Shown: positions 1-5,613 of the stretch, in pieces
How the letters are laid out: each line of letters starts with the position of its first letter
How positions within the stretch are numbered: the stretch's first letter is position 1
Assembly (NCBI GenBank): GCA_038237665.1
Contig: JBBRYK010000109.1
Span: 1-7,006 of the forward strand
Direction of reading: 5' to 3'
DNA: 7,006 nucleotides
Source of the DNA: JBBRYK01 sp038237665
GTDB taxonomy: Bacteria; Actinomycetota; Thermoleophilia; Gaiellales; Gaiellaceae
Translations under genes and position numbers: made by a program
The notes under the pieces: model-generated
The model's input: only the letters and a program-made list of their open reading frames with translations
Database searches by the model: none
What the model was told of the DNA's origin: nothing

Positions 1-114
1 CTGCAGCCGCTGCCGCCGATCCGTGACGACCCGCTGTGGGAATTCGTCGGGATGGCGGAAGGGAGCCCGGACGACTCCTCCCGGGTCGACGAAATCGTCT
101 ACGACGGGAAATGA
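1..114 (+). CDS. Antitoxin-like protein, C-terminal end only (5' truncated by window)
   Basis: Frame 1 is open from the first base to a TGA at 112-114 and gives 37 residues. The tail contains DDPLWEFVGMAEG and ends VDEIVYDGK. A 'DPLW..VG' segment followed by an acidic stretch and a short C-terminal peptide is common at the C-terminus of small antitoxins that precede PIN-domain toxins, where this region wraps into the toxin active site (family knowledge). The stop overlaps the ATG of the next gene in the sequence ATGA (111-114), the usual arrangement of a coupled antitoxin-toxin pair. The DNA-binding N-terminus lies outside the window, so whether it is ribbon-helix-helix, AbrB or Phd type cannot be said. 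The function is inferred mainly from the neighbour. Confidence 0.7.
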   Translation: MQPLPPIRDDPLWEFVGMAEGSPDDSSRVDEIVYDGK

Positions 115-509
115 TTTTCGTCGACACATCGTTCTGGGTCGCGCTCGTCGCGGCGCGGGACGATCAGCACGAGGTGGCGATACGACTTCTCGAGCAGCGT
201 GGTGATGAGCATCTCATTACGTCGAACCACGTCTGCGGGGAGAGCTGGACGTTCTTGCGGAACCGCCATGGCTACCTGACCGCCGTTGGGTTTTTGGACG
301 GCCTCGATCGCTCGAGTCATGTCCACCTGACCTTCATTTCAGAAGCGCTGGAGGCGCAGGCGTGGCAGTGGCTCCGCCGGCTCGACGAACGGCCGTACTC
401 CTTCGTCGACGCCACGAGCTTCGCGCTCATGCGCTCACTCAGGATCCGGGAAGCGCTGACGTTCGACGCTGATTTCGAGGCCGCCGGATTCGTCCGGCTG
501 CGGGCTTGA
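111..509 (+). CDS. vapC: PIN-domain ribonuclease toxin, VapC type
   Basis: This is a 132-residue protein, the usual size of a single PIN domain. The family comprises Mg2+-dependent RNases that cut tRNA or rRNA unless bound by their antitoxin. The acidic active-site residues are visible in order: D5 in the N-terminal IFVDTSFWVAL, E44 in CGESWTFLR, D100 in SFVDATSFALMR, and D119 (with D121) in the C-terminal LTFDADFEAAGF. All four expected positions are present, so the toxin looks intact. I chose the ATG at 111 because it gives the canonical PIN N-terminus and overlaps the stop of the antitoxin-like gene by four bases. The in-frame ATG at 36 would add 25 residues unlike any PIN domain. The gene ends seven bases before the converging nuclease gene. 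Its base composition is less G/C-skewed than its neighbours, which is compatible with horizontal acquisition but was not measured. Confidence 0.9.
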   Translation: MIFVDTSFWVALVAARDDQHEVAIRLLEQRGDEHLITSNHVCGESWTFLRNRHGYLTAVGFLDGLDRSSHVHLTFISEALEAQAWQWLRRLDERPYSFVDATSFALMRSLRIREALTFDADFEAAGFVRLRA

Positions 510-516
510 GCGAGGG

Positions 517-1059
517 CTAGCGCTTCCGCTTCTGATGCGTCGTGGCGGGTCCGTAGGGATCCCAGACCGTGTCGCAGGCGCCCCACAGGCCCTTCTTCGC
601 GGCGCGCGCGTTCTGCGCAGCCGCCAGCAGCGCGGCTGCGTAACGGCCCTTGTCGCCGCCGTAGAACCAGACCGTCGCCGCGCCCTCGCGCACGAGCTCG
701 AGGTTCAGGTTCCGCCCGCCGTACCAGATGTAGCGCAGCAAACGGCCGTAGCGGTCGATCTGGTCGAGGCGGGGATCGGCCTCGAGCCGCACGTCGCTGC
801 CGTCGGGAAGCAGGCGCCTGAGAGCCTTCGCCGCTGCTCGTGAGTAGCACTCGCCCGTGCCCTCCTCCGGCGTGTCGATCTGGAGCAGTCGAACGTAGAC
901 CTTGTCGGTCAGGCGAATCGTGTCGCCGTCGACCACGTAGCCGACGCGGGGACTCGCGCGGTGCTCGAGTTGCCCGGCGGCGCCACCCGCCCCGACTAGG
1001 ACGAGTGCACCAGCCACCGCAGCCGCCGAAAGCCTCTTGCCGCTTAGGAAACCGTCCAT
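517..1059 (-). CDS. Secreted or membrane-anchored staphylococcal-nuclease-like (thermonuclease family) protein
   Basis: This 180-residue protein probably hydrolyses DNA/RNA phosphodiester bonds outside the cytoplasm with Ca2+. Residues 1-30 form a basic start plus a long Ala/Val/Leu/Gly hydrophobic stretch, either a signal peptide or an N-terminal anchor. The SNase domain follows at about 38-160. VDGDTIRL (43-50) and VRLLQIDTPEE (56-66) match the S. aureus nuclease core, and RYGRLLRYIW (103-112) matches its second catalytic segment. By comparison with that enzyme, R57 and R106 are the catalytic arginines, E65 the general base, and D46 and D62 the calcium ligands. All are present, so activity is plausible. 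C71 and C162 could form a disulfide. The C-terminus is a basic tail, HQKRKR. The gene converges on vapC and is divergent from the PhoX-like gene. Upstream of the ATG there is only a weak GGGTGAG Shine-Dalgarno-like sequence. Substrate specificity and true localisation are not shown by the sequence. Confidence 0.88.
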   Translation of the reverse strand: MDGFLSGKRLSAAAVAGALVLVGAGGAAGQLEHRASPRVGYVVDGDTIRLTDKVYVRLLQIDTPEEGTGECYSRAAAKALRRLLPDGSDVRLEADPRLDQIDRYGRLLRYIWYGGRNLNLELVREGAATVWFYGGDKGRYAAALLAAAQNARAAKKGLWGACDTVWDPYGPATTHQKRKR

Positions 1060-1204
1060 TTCGGACGGCTCACCCTAGCCGAGCGGGTTCAAAAAAGGCG
1101 GGCGCCGCAACCGTCCCGAAGACCGGCTAGCCTGCCCGGCGGCTCGGCGGGCGTTGCGGCACTTTCGACGGCCGCTGCCGATTTTGATTTTCGTAGTCCC
1201 GGGT

Positions 1205-1214
1205 AGACCGGTCT
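1205..1214. repeat. 10-bp perfect palindrome AGACCGGTCT, possible operator
   Basis: The sequence AGACCGGTCT is a perfect palindrome 32 bases upstream of the ATG at 1247 and 16 bases upstream of its ribosome binding site. A matching half (AGACCGG) occurs again at 1120-1126 in the same intergenic region. The position suits a repressor site or a small hairpin in the leader, but in GC-rich DNA a palindrome this short can arise by chance. Confidence 0.25.
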
Positions 1215-1230
1215 TGGTGCCCGACAACGC

Positions 1231-1237
1231 GGAGGGG
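1231..1237 (+). promoter_or_regulatory. Ribosome binding site of the PhoX-like gene
   Basis: GGAGGGG lies nine bases before the ATG at 1247. It is the strongest Shine-Dalgarno match in the region and fixes this ATG, which is followed at once by a signal peptide. Confidence 0.8.
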
Positions 1238-1246
1238 TAGGCGAAT

Positions 1247-2803
1247 ATGAGACTTGTTGCTGTACTTGCGGCCGTTGCTGCGGCCGTCGCTGTTGCAGGT
1301 GGGACGGCGGGGTCGGCGGCCGCTGTGCCGCCGGGCTTTCTGACGCCGCAGGCGTCGATGGTCACGCCGCTCGTGCCCGGCTCGCAGGTCAGGCCGATCA
1401 TTACGACCGGCGAGACGGTTGGGAACTGGCGCTTCGAGGCGATCCCGGACGGGATTTCGCTTCGGGCCAGCGAGGACGGGAGCAAGGTCGACCTCTGGGT
1501 CAACCACGAGACCTCGACGGTTCCGTTCCCGTACGTCGCGACGGGGCCGACCGCGGCCAACTCGCAGAACGACTTCGACAACGCCCAGCTCAGCCACATC
1601 GTGCTGAACCGGAGCACCGCCGGAGTGCTGAGCGGGAAATACGCGATTCCGAGCGCCGCCAACTACCAGCGGTTCTGCTCGAACTTCCTGGCCGGCGAAG
1701 CCGAGGGCTTCGACCAGCCGTTGCTGTTCGTCCCCGAGGAGGCGAGCGACTTCGTCAACCGCACGGGTATGGCGTGGCCTCCTGGGCCGGGTTCGCAGCA
1801 GGCAGGGCTCGTCGTGGCCGTCGATCCCGCCACCGACCAGTTCCGGCCGATTCCAGGGCTGGGGCGGATGAACCACGAGAACGTCGTCGGCGTCCGCGGC
1901 TATCGCCACCCGGTGCTGCTGACCGGTGACGACACCTTCGCGGCTCCTTCGTCGCAGCTGTACATGTACCTCGCCCTCGACAGCAGCCAGGTCTGGAACG
2001 ACCAGGGCCACCTGTGGGCGTTCCGGTCGAGCGTCCCGGCGATCAACGACTACGGCGACCTGACACCGCCGATGAGCGTGTCCGGGCAGTTCATCCCGGT
2101 GCCGGACAACATCGCCGACGGTGATCAGGCCGGTCTCGAGGCCTGGTCGAATGCGAACAACGTCTTCCAGTTCATTCGCATCGAAGACATCGCCACCGAC
2201 AAGAGCAAGTCGAACGTCGTCTACTTCGCCGACACCGGCGAGCCGCGGGCGATCCCCGATCCGAACACCGGGCGGCTGATGCGCGGGCCCAGCTCGACCC
2301 AGGGTCCCTACATGAACGGCCGTATCTTCAAGATGGTGCTCGACCCGACCGACCCGAGGATCGTGACGAGCCTCTCGGTCCTGGTCAACGGCGACGCAGG
2401 CGGCTACAACAACGTGGCCTCACTGCACCAGCCGGACAACCTCGAGACGACCAAGAACAGCATCATGGTCGCCGAGGATCCGGGCTCGCAAAACCAGTAC
2501 CCCGCGGGCACGGGCACGAACGCGCGGGTCTGGCGGTACAACCTCGCGACGACCGCGTTCGCTCCGGCGATCGTGGTCAACCAGTCCGCGGATCCGGCCG
2601 CCAAGGCCGGTGCGTGGGAGTCCTCCGGCATCGTCGACGCCTCGTCGATCTGGGGGCCTGGAACCTTCCTGCTCGACGTTCAGGCGCACACGATCTTCGT
2701 GCAGACGGCGCCGGGACCCGACCTCGTCGCGCCGCCGGGGCCGGACTGGCTCTACAAGCGTGAAGGCGGACAGCTGATCGCCGTCTTCATTCCGGGCGCG
2801 TAA
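1247..2803 (+). CDS. Secreted PhoX/DUF839-family phosphatase-like beta-propeller protein
   Basis: This 518-residue exported protein starts with a signal peptide: one Arg, an Ala/Val core, and a likely AAA cleavage site after residue 26. The mature part carries segments that line up with PhoX alkaline phosphatases: WVNHET (84-89), GRMNHENVVGV (206-216), LLTGDDT (224-230) followed by SSQLYMYL (235-242), QPDNLE (395-400), IMVAEDP (406-412), WESSGI (457-462) and FLLDVQAHT (474-482). These correspond to the repeated propeller strands and metal-ligand regions of PhoX, an Fe/Ca enzyme that releases phosphate from phosphoesters. The only cysteine, C144 in RFCSNFLAG, may be the counterpart of the iron-binding Cys of PhoX, although its surroundings differ. 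Unlike classical PhoX there is no twin-arginine motif, so Sec export is likely, and the enzyme could bind other metals or act on another substrate. It is monocistronic, with a strong ribosome binding site in front and a hairpin terminator behind. Family assignment is fairly sure; phosphatase activity is inferred. Confidence 0.75.
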   Translation: MRLVAVLAAVAAAVAVAGGTAGSAAAVPPGFLTPQASMVTPLVPGSQVRPIITTGETVGNWRFEAIPDGISLRASEDGSKVDLWVNHETSTVPFPYVATGPTAANSQNDFDNAQLSHIVLNRSTAGVLSGKYAIPSAANYQRFCSNFLAGEAEGFDQPLLFVPEEASDFVNRTGMAWPPGPGSQQAGLVVAVDPATDQFRPIPGLGRMNHENVVGVRGYRHPVLLTGDDTFAAPSSQLYMYLALDSSQVWNDQGHLWAFRSSVPAINDYGDLTPPMSVSGQFIPVPDNIADGDQAGLEAWSNANNVFQFIRIEDIATDKSKSNVVYFADTGEPRAIPDPNTGRLMRGPSSTQGPYMNGRIFKMVLDPTDPRIVTSLSVLVNGDAGGYNNVASLHQPDNLETTKNSIMVAEDPGSQNQYPAGTGTNARVWRYNLATTAFAPAIVVNQSADPAAKAGAWESSGIVDASSIWGPGTFLLDVQAHTIFVQTAPGPDLVAPPGPDWLYKREGGQLIAVFIPGA

Positions 2804-2813
2804 GACCGCTCGC

Positions 2814-2850
2814 GGCGGGCCGCCCTTCGGGGCGGCCCGCCCGGTTTCTT
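2814..2850 (+). terminator. Intrinsic terminator after the PhoX-like gene
   Basis: A perfect 12-bp G/C stem (2814-2825 with 2830-2841) closes a TTCG tetraloop (2826-2829) and is followed by CGGTTTCTTCT, a moderate T-rich tract. It begins ten bases after the TAA at 2801-2803. On the other strand the hairpin sits just beyond the monooxygenase stop but has no T tract after it, so it is a proper rho-independent terminator only for the plus strand. It may still slow convergent transcription. Confidence 0.88.
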
Positions 2851-3939
2851 CTAGGCCGGAACCGCCTCCGCCCTGGAGTCTGCGCCCTTGAAGTGCGGCA
2901 TCACCCGGTGCGCGAAGAGCTCCTGGTTCTTGATCGCCTGCCAGTGCTCGAAGCCGCCGGGGTTGACCGTGATCGAGATCTCGGTGAGGCCCTCGCAGAC
3001 GTCACGCACGGACTCGATCCGCTCGATCACGTCGGCGGGGGTGCCGACCCAGATCAGGTCGCCGGCGATCATCTCGTCGTAGGGGGTCTCGGCCAGCTTC
3101 TCGAGGATGCCGGCCGCGTAGAACCCATACCCGGCGGCGTTGAGCTCGTCCGCCGAAGGCTGCTCGAACTCGACGAGCGGTGAGGCGTTGCCCGCCAGGA
3201 AGCCCTTCATGCCCTCCTCGGCCTCCCGCCGGGCAGTGTCGCGATCGTCGTCGATGTAGGCGGCGTGGATCCAGACGATGTCGGGCTCGTTGCCGTGCTT
3301 CTTGCAGGTGGCGCGATAGAGGTCGAGCTGCTCGCGCAGGGCCTCGTAGGGGAGCAGTGGGGGGACGACCATGCCCCAGCCGCGCTCGCCGGCGAGGACG
3401 TAGGTGGCGTCGCTCGTCCCACCGAGGAACACCCGGAACTTCCGGGAGGGGTCCGGTCGCGGGACGATGCCGGAGTCGAAGACGTTCCAGAGCTTCCCCT
3501 CATAGGAGAAGCGCTCCTCGTTGAACGCCTTCCAGAGGATGTCCATCGCCTCCTCGTAGCGGGCGCGCGTTTCGGCGAGCGGCACGCCGGCCCGGGGCGG
3601 GATCCAGCCGTGGCCGCGGCCGAAGCCGAACTCGTAGCGGCCGCCGGTGAGGATGTCCGCGGAGGCGATCCGCGAGGCCAGCACCATCGGGTTGTGGTAG
3701 GGCAGCACGTGGACGAGCGTGCGGAAGTTGATCGTCTTCGTACGCTGCGCGGCAGCGGTGAAGAACGACATCGGGTCGGGCGAAGCGGAGAACTTGGGGA
3801 AGAAGAAATGCTCGACGATCGCGTAGGCGTCGTAGCCGAGACGGTCGGCGTTGACGATCTGCTCCATCGTCTCCGCGTAGAGCTGTTCGACCGGCTTTCC
3901 CGGCCAGGACTGCATCTCCGAGTAGATCGAGAACTTCAT
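2851..3939 (-). CDS. Luciferase-like (LLM class) flavin-dependent monooxygenase
   Basis: This 362-residue protein is a full-length TIM-barrel enzyme of the bacterial luciferase-like family. Such enzymes use reduced FMN (or F420 in some actinobacteria) and O2 to hydroxylate, cleave or desulfonate small organic molecules in the cytoplasm. Diagnostic segments are the start MKFSIYSEMQSW, AIVEHFFFPKFSASPDP (40-56), VHVLPYHNPMVLASRIASAD (76-95), GGRYEFGFGRGH (99-110, the flavin-phosphate region), RVFLGGTSD (169-177) and the C-terminal VGTPADVIERI (298-308). The ATG at 3939 is supported by AGGAGG four bases upstream. The gene starts 37 bases after the stop of the secreted-protein gene and in the same direction, so it is probably the last gene of the upstream operon while keeping its own strong translation start. 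The family is too broad to name a substrate, and the choice between FMN and F420 cannot be made from these motifs alone. Confidence 0.9.
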   Translation of the reverse strand: MKFSIYSEMQSWPGKPVEQLYAETMEQIVNADRLGYDAYAIVEHFFFPKFSASPDPMSFFTAAAQRTKTINFRTLVHVLPYHNPMVLASRIASADILTGGRYEFGFGRGHGWIPPRAGVPLAETRARYEEAMDILWKAFNEERFSYEGKLWNVFDSGIVPRPDPSRKFRVFLGGTSDATYVLAGERGWGMVVPPLLPYEALREQLDLYRATCKKHGNEPDIVWIHAAYIDDDRDTARREAEEGMKGFLAGNASPLVEFEQPSADELNAAGYGFYAAGILEKLAETPYDEMIAGDLIWVGTPADVIERIESVRDVCEGLTEISITVNPGGFEHWQAIKNQELFAHRVMPHFKGADSRAEAVPA

Positions 3940-3943
3940 CGCC

Positions 3944-3949
3944 CCTCCT
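3944..3949 (-). promoter_or_regulatory. Ribosome binding site of the luciferase-like monooxygenase gene
   Basis: On the minus strand AGGAGG (within AGGAGGGG) precedes the ATG at 3939 by four bases. It contrasts with the three overlapping genes upstream, whose starts have poor or no Shine-Dalgarno sequence, and suggests that this gene is translated independently even if co-transcribed. Confidence 0.75.
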
Positions 3950-3976
3950 GCGGTCGCCTGGCGGCGATCATCTCAT

Positions 3977-4465
3977 TCAGCGTGGTCCCACGCGAAGCGC
4001 CTGCGCGGCCATCGCCAACAGGGCGGCGCGGGCGTTCTTCGGCGGGTCTTTCACCTGATAGGTGTACAGGGCCTTCTGACGCACGAACCAGAGGTTCGCG
4101 GGCGCGCAGGAGCCGCCGCAGCTGACCGGCCGGTAGAGCGCCTTCAGGCCGTTCGAGAGCGTTGCGTTCGGCTTGCCGGGCAGAGTTCCGCCGCGCTTTG
4201 CCTCGAAGAAGGCGACGAAGCACGCGTTCGCGTGGCCGCAGTTTCGAGCCGAGGAGATGTCGAGCTGCCAGCCGCCGGCATCGGCCTGGGCCGAGGCGTA
4301 GATCCGCTTCGGGACGGCGGCGAGCTGAAGCCAGCTCGGCAGGATGATCGGGACGCCGGTCGGCCTGGCGATCTGGGCCACTTGCTTGTCGAACGGGCGC
4401 AGGTCGATCTGGGCGGCGGGGGTTGCGAGGGAGAGGGCGGCGAGCGCGGCCGCGATCGCCTTCAT
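3977..4465 (-). CDS. Small secreted four-cysteine protein of unknown function
   Basis: I do not recognise a named family for this 162-residue protein. It begins with a short signal peptide (MKAIAAALAALSLATPAAQ, probable cleavage near residue 18). The mature protein has two cysteine pairs: C76/C82 in NCGHANACF and C116/C120 in SCGGSCAP, each beside a predicted strand. The first pair is followed by an FEAKRGG turn and the second by LWFVRQKALYTYQV. This resembles small extracytoplasmic domains stabilised by two disulfides, with binding rather than catalytic character (inference). The start is ATG 4465 because it overlaps the TGA of the condensing-enzyme gene (ATGA, 4462-4465) and opens directly on the signal peptide. 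The frame stays open upstream, but that part is low-complexity Arg/Pro-rich shadow of the neighbouring gene. There is no clear Shine-Dalgarno sequence, so translation likely depends on coupling. An exported protein is odd inside a run of cytoplasmic enzymes; a sensor or substrate-capture role is possible but not shown. Confidence 0.75.
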   Translation of the reverse strand: MKAIAAALAALSLATPAAQIDLRPFDKQVAQIARPTGVPIILPSWLQLAAVPKRIYASAQADAGGWQLDISSARNCGHANACFVAFFEAKRGGTLPGKPNATLSNGLKALYRPVSCGGSCAPANLWFVRQKALYTYQVKDPPKNARAALLAMAAQALRVGPR

Positions 4466-5613
4466 GTCATCGTCCGGAATTCGTCGTCGGTGACGAGCCC
4501 GTGCTTGCGGGCTCCGAGCGCCTTGACCCTGGCGAGGAGGGCGGCGCGTTCTTCCTCCGGCACGTCGAGGCCGAGCTCCTCGGCCTTGAGGCGGATCGAG
4601 TCGAGGCCGCTCTTCTTGCCGAGCACGATGCGGCGCTCGGCAGCGACGAGCTCGGCCGAGTAGGGCTCGATCGCCGGCGGGTCGTGGAACTGGCTCGCGA
4701 CCGCGCCCGACTCGCGGACGAAGAGGTTCTCGCCGGTCAGCGGCCGCCACGGCTCGAGGTTGTAGCCCGAGAGGCGCTGGACGAGCTCGGCCGTCTCTCT
4801 CGCCCGGTCGAGGCGGAGGTTGGTGGGGACCTGGTAGAGCGCGTCGAGCGCGAGCGCGACCTCGAGCAGGTTGGCGTTGCCGGCCCGTTCGCCCATGCCG
4901 TTGATCGTGCCGTGGATCCAGGTGGCGCCGGCCCTGACGGCCGCGACGGCCGAGGCGGTGGCAAGCCCGAAGTCGTCATGGCCGTGGAAGTGCACGGGGA
5001 CGTCGACCCACTGTCGCGTCGAGGTGACGAGGAGCTCGACGGTCTCGGGGGTAGCGGCGCCGATCGTGTCGACGACGACGACCTCCGCGGCGCCGGCCTC
5101 GACGGCCCGGGTGTAGATGCGCTCGAGGAAGGCGAGGTCGGCGCGAGAGCCGTCGACCCCGAAGAAGGCGACCGTGATCTGGGCGGCGCGGGCGGCCTCG
5201 ATCGCGGCTACGACCCGGCGCTCGACCTCCTCTCTGGAGAGGCCGTAGGCGGCGAGCTTGGCGTCGCTGACCGGCGACTCGATCACGGTTGCCTGGACTC
5301 CGAGCTCGACGAGCGCCTCGACGTCGGCCGACACCGCGCGCGAGAAGCCCCAGATCTCGGCGTCGAGCCCGGCGGCCATGATCAGGCGGATCGCCTCGGC
5401 GTCGTCGGGCGAGACGCGCGGGAAGCCGGCCTCGATCCGGTCGACGCCGAGCCGGTCGAGGGCTTGGGCGATCTCCAGCTTCTGCTGCGGGTCGAGGACG
5501 ACGCCGACGGTCTGCTCGCCGTCGCGGAGCGTCGTGTCGTAGAGGCCGATCGGGCCGGCGGCGGCGAGCGGCCGGTTGTGCGGCCCCGTCCAGACCTTGT
5601 CGCGCTCGATCAT
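4462..5613 (-). CDS. LeuA/NifV-type acyl-CoA condensing enzyme (isopropylmalate/homocitrate synthase-like)
   Basis: This 383-residue cytoplasmic enzyme belongs to the HMGL-like (DRE-TIM metallolyase) family, whose synthases condense acetyl-CoA with a 2-oxo acid. LYDTTLRDGEQ (24-34) contains the catalytic R30 and metal ligand D31, and K45 completes the first signature (L-R-[DE]-G-x-Q-x10-K). VHFHGHDDFGLATA (207-220) is the second signature with metal ligands H210 and H212. NGMGERAGNANL (238-249) gives the conserved GER and a likely ligand, N246. The C-terminal part (about 290-383, with LGKKSGLDSI) matches the short subdomain region of homocitrate synthase-type enzymes. The leucine-feedback domain of true LeuA (usually over 500 residues) is absent. 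ATG 5613 overlaps the TGA of the M24 gene (ATGA) and has no Shine-Dalgarno sequence, so it is translationally coupled. No leucine-, lysine- or nitrogenase-related gene is nearby, so a side-pathway or catabolic oxo-acid substrate is likely. Family sure, substrate unknown. Confidence 0.88.
   Translation of the reverse strand: MIERDKVWTGPHNRPLAAAGPIGLYDTTLRDGEQTVGVVLDPQQKLEIAQALDRLGVDRIEAGFPRVSPDDAEAIRLIMAAGLDAEIWGFSRAVSADVEALVELGVQATVIESPVSDAKLAAYGLSREEVERRVVAAIEAARAAQITVAFFGVDGSRADLAFLERIYTRAVEAGAAEVVVVDTIGAATPETVELLVTSTRQWVDVPVHFHGHDDFGLATASAVAAVRAGATWIHGTINGMGERAGNANLLEVALALDALYQVPTNLRLDRARETAELVQRLSGYNLEPWRPLTGENLFVRESGAVASQFHDPPAIEPYSAELVAAERRIVLGKKSGLDSIRLKAEELGLDVPEEERAALLARVKALGARKHGLVTDDEFRTMT

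Larger units (their letters stand above)
1060..1246. promoter_or_regulatory. Divergent intergenic region between nuclease and PhoX-like genes
   Basis: The 187 bases separating the two divergent genes must hold both promoters. I could not assign a convincing -35/-10 pair. The A/T-rich patch at 1181-1192 (containing TTGATT at 1184-1189) is the most promoter-like stretch for the plus-strand gene, but a well-spaced -10 is missing. An A6 run lies at 1091-1096. An 8-bp inverted repeat (GCCGCAAC at 1104-1111, GTTGCGGC at 1153-1160) and an 8-bp palindrome GGCTAGCC (1125-1132) are present. No open frame here looks coding. Confidence 0.5.

Noticed and set aside
1086..1102. GGTTCA followed by an A run as a PhoP (Pho) box
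   Set aside because: Only one partial GTTCA unit is present. Actinobacterial Pho boxes need at least two tandem 11-base units, and the following bases do not fit.
1091..1160. Minus-strand T6 run after an 8-bp inverted repeat as an intrinsic terminator
   Set aside because: The repeat arms are about 40 bases apart, the stem does not abut the T run, and the site would lie just upstream of the nuclease gene it should not terminate.
1127..2011. Minus-strand open frame of 294 codons opposite the PhoX-like gene
   Set aside because: It is Arg-rich shadow sequence, while the plus-strand gene has a signal peptide, ribosome binding site, terminator and conserved motifs.
3940..3976. Gap before the monooxygenase gene as a terminator or attenuator
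   Set aside because: A short imperfect stem (GATCGCC with GGCGACC) can be drawn on the minus strand, but it has a mismatch and no T tract, so read-through is more likely.
3265..4125. Plus-strand open frame of 286 codons opposite the monooxygenase gene
   Set aside because: It is antisense to the luciferase-like gene, low in complexity, and runs across a gene boundary on the other strand.
4462..5613. Naming the condensing enzyme nifV, leuA or cimA
   Set aside because: Residues visible here fix the family but not the substrate, and no nif, leu or lysine gene is in the window to support a specific name.
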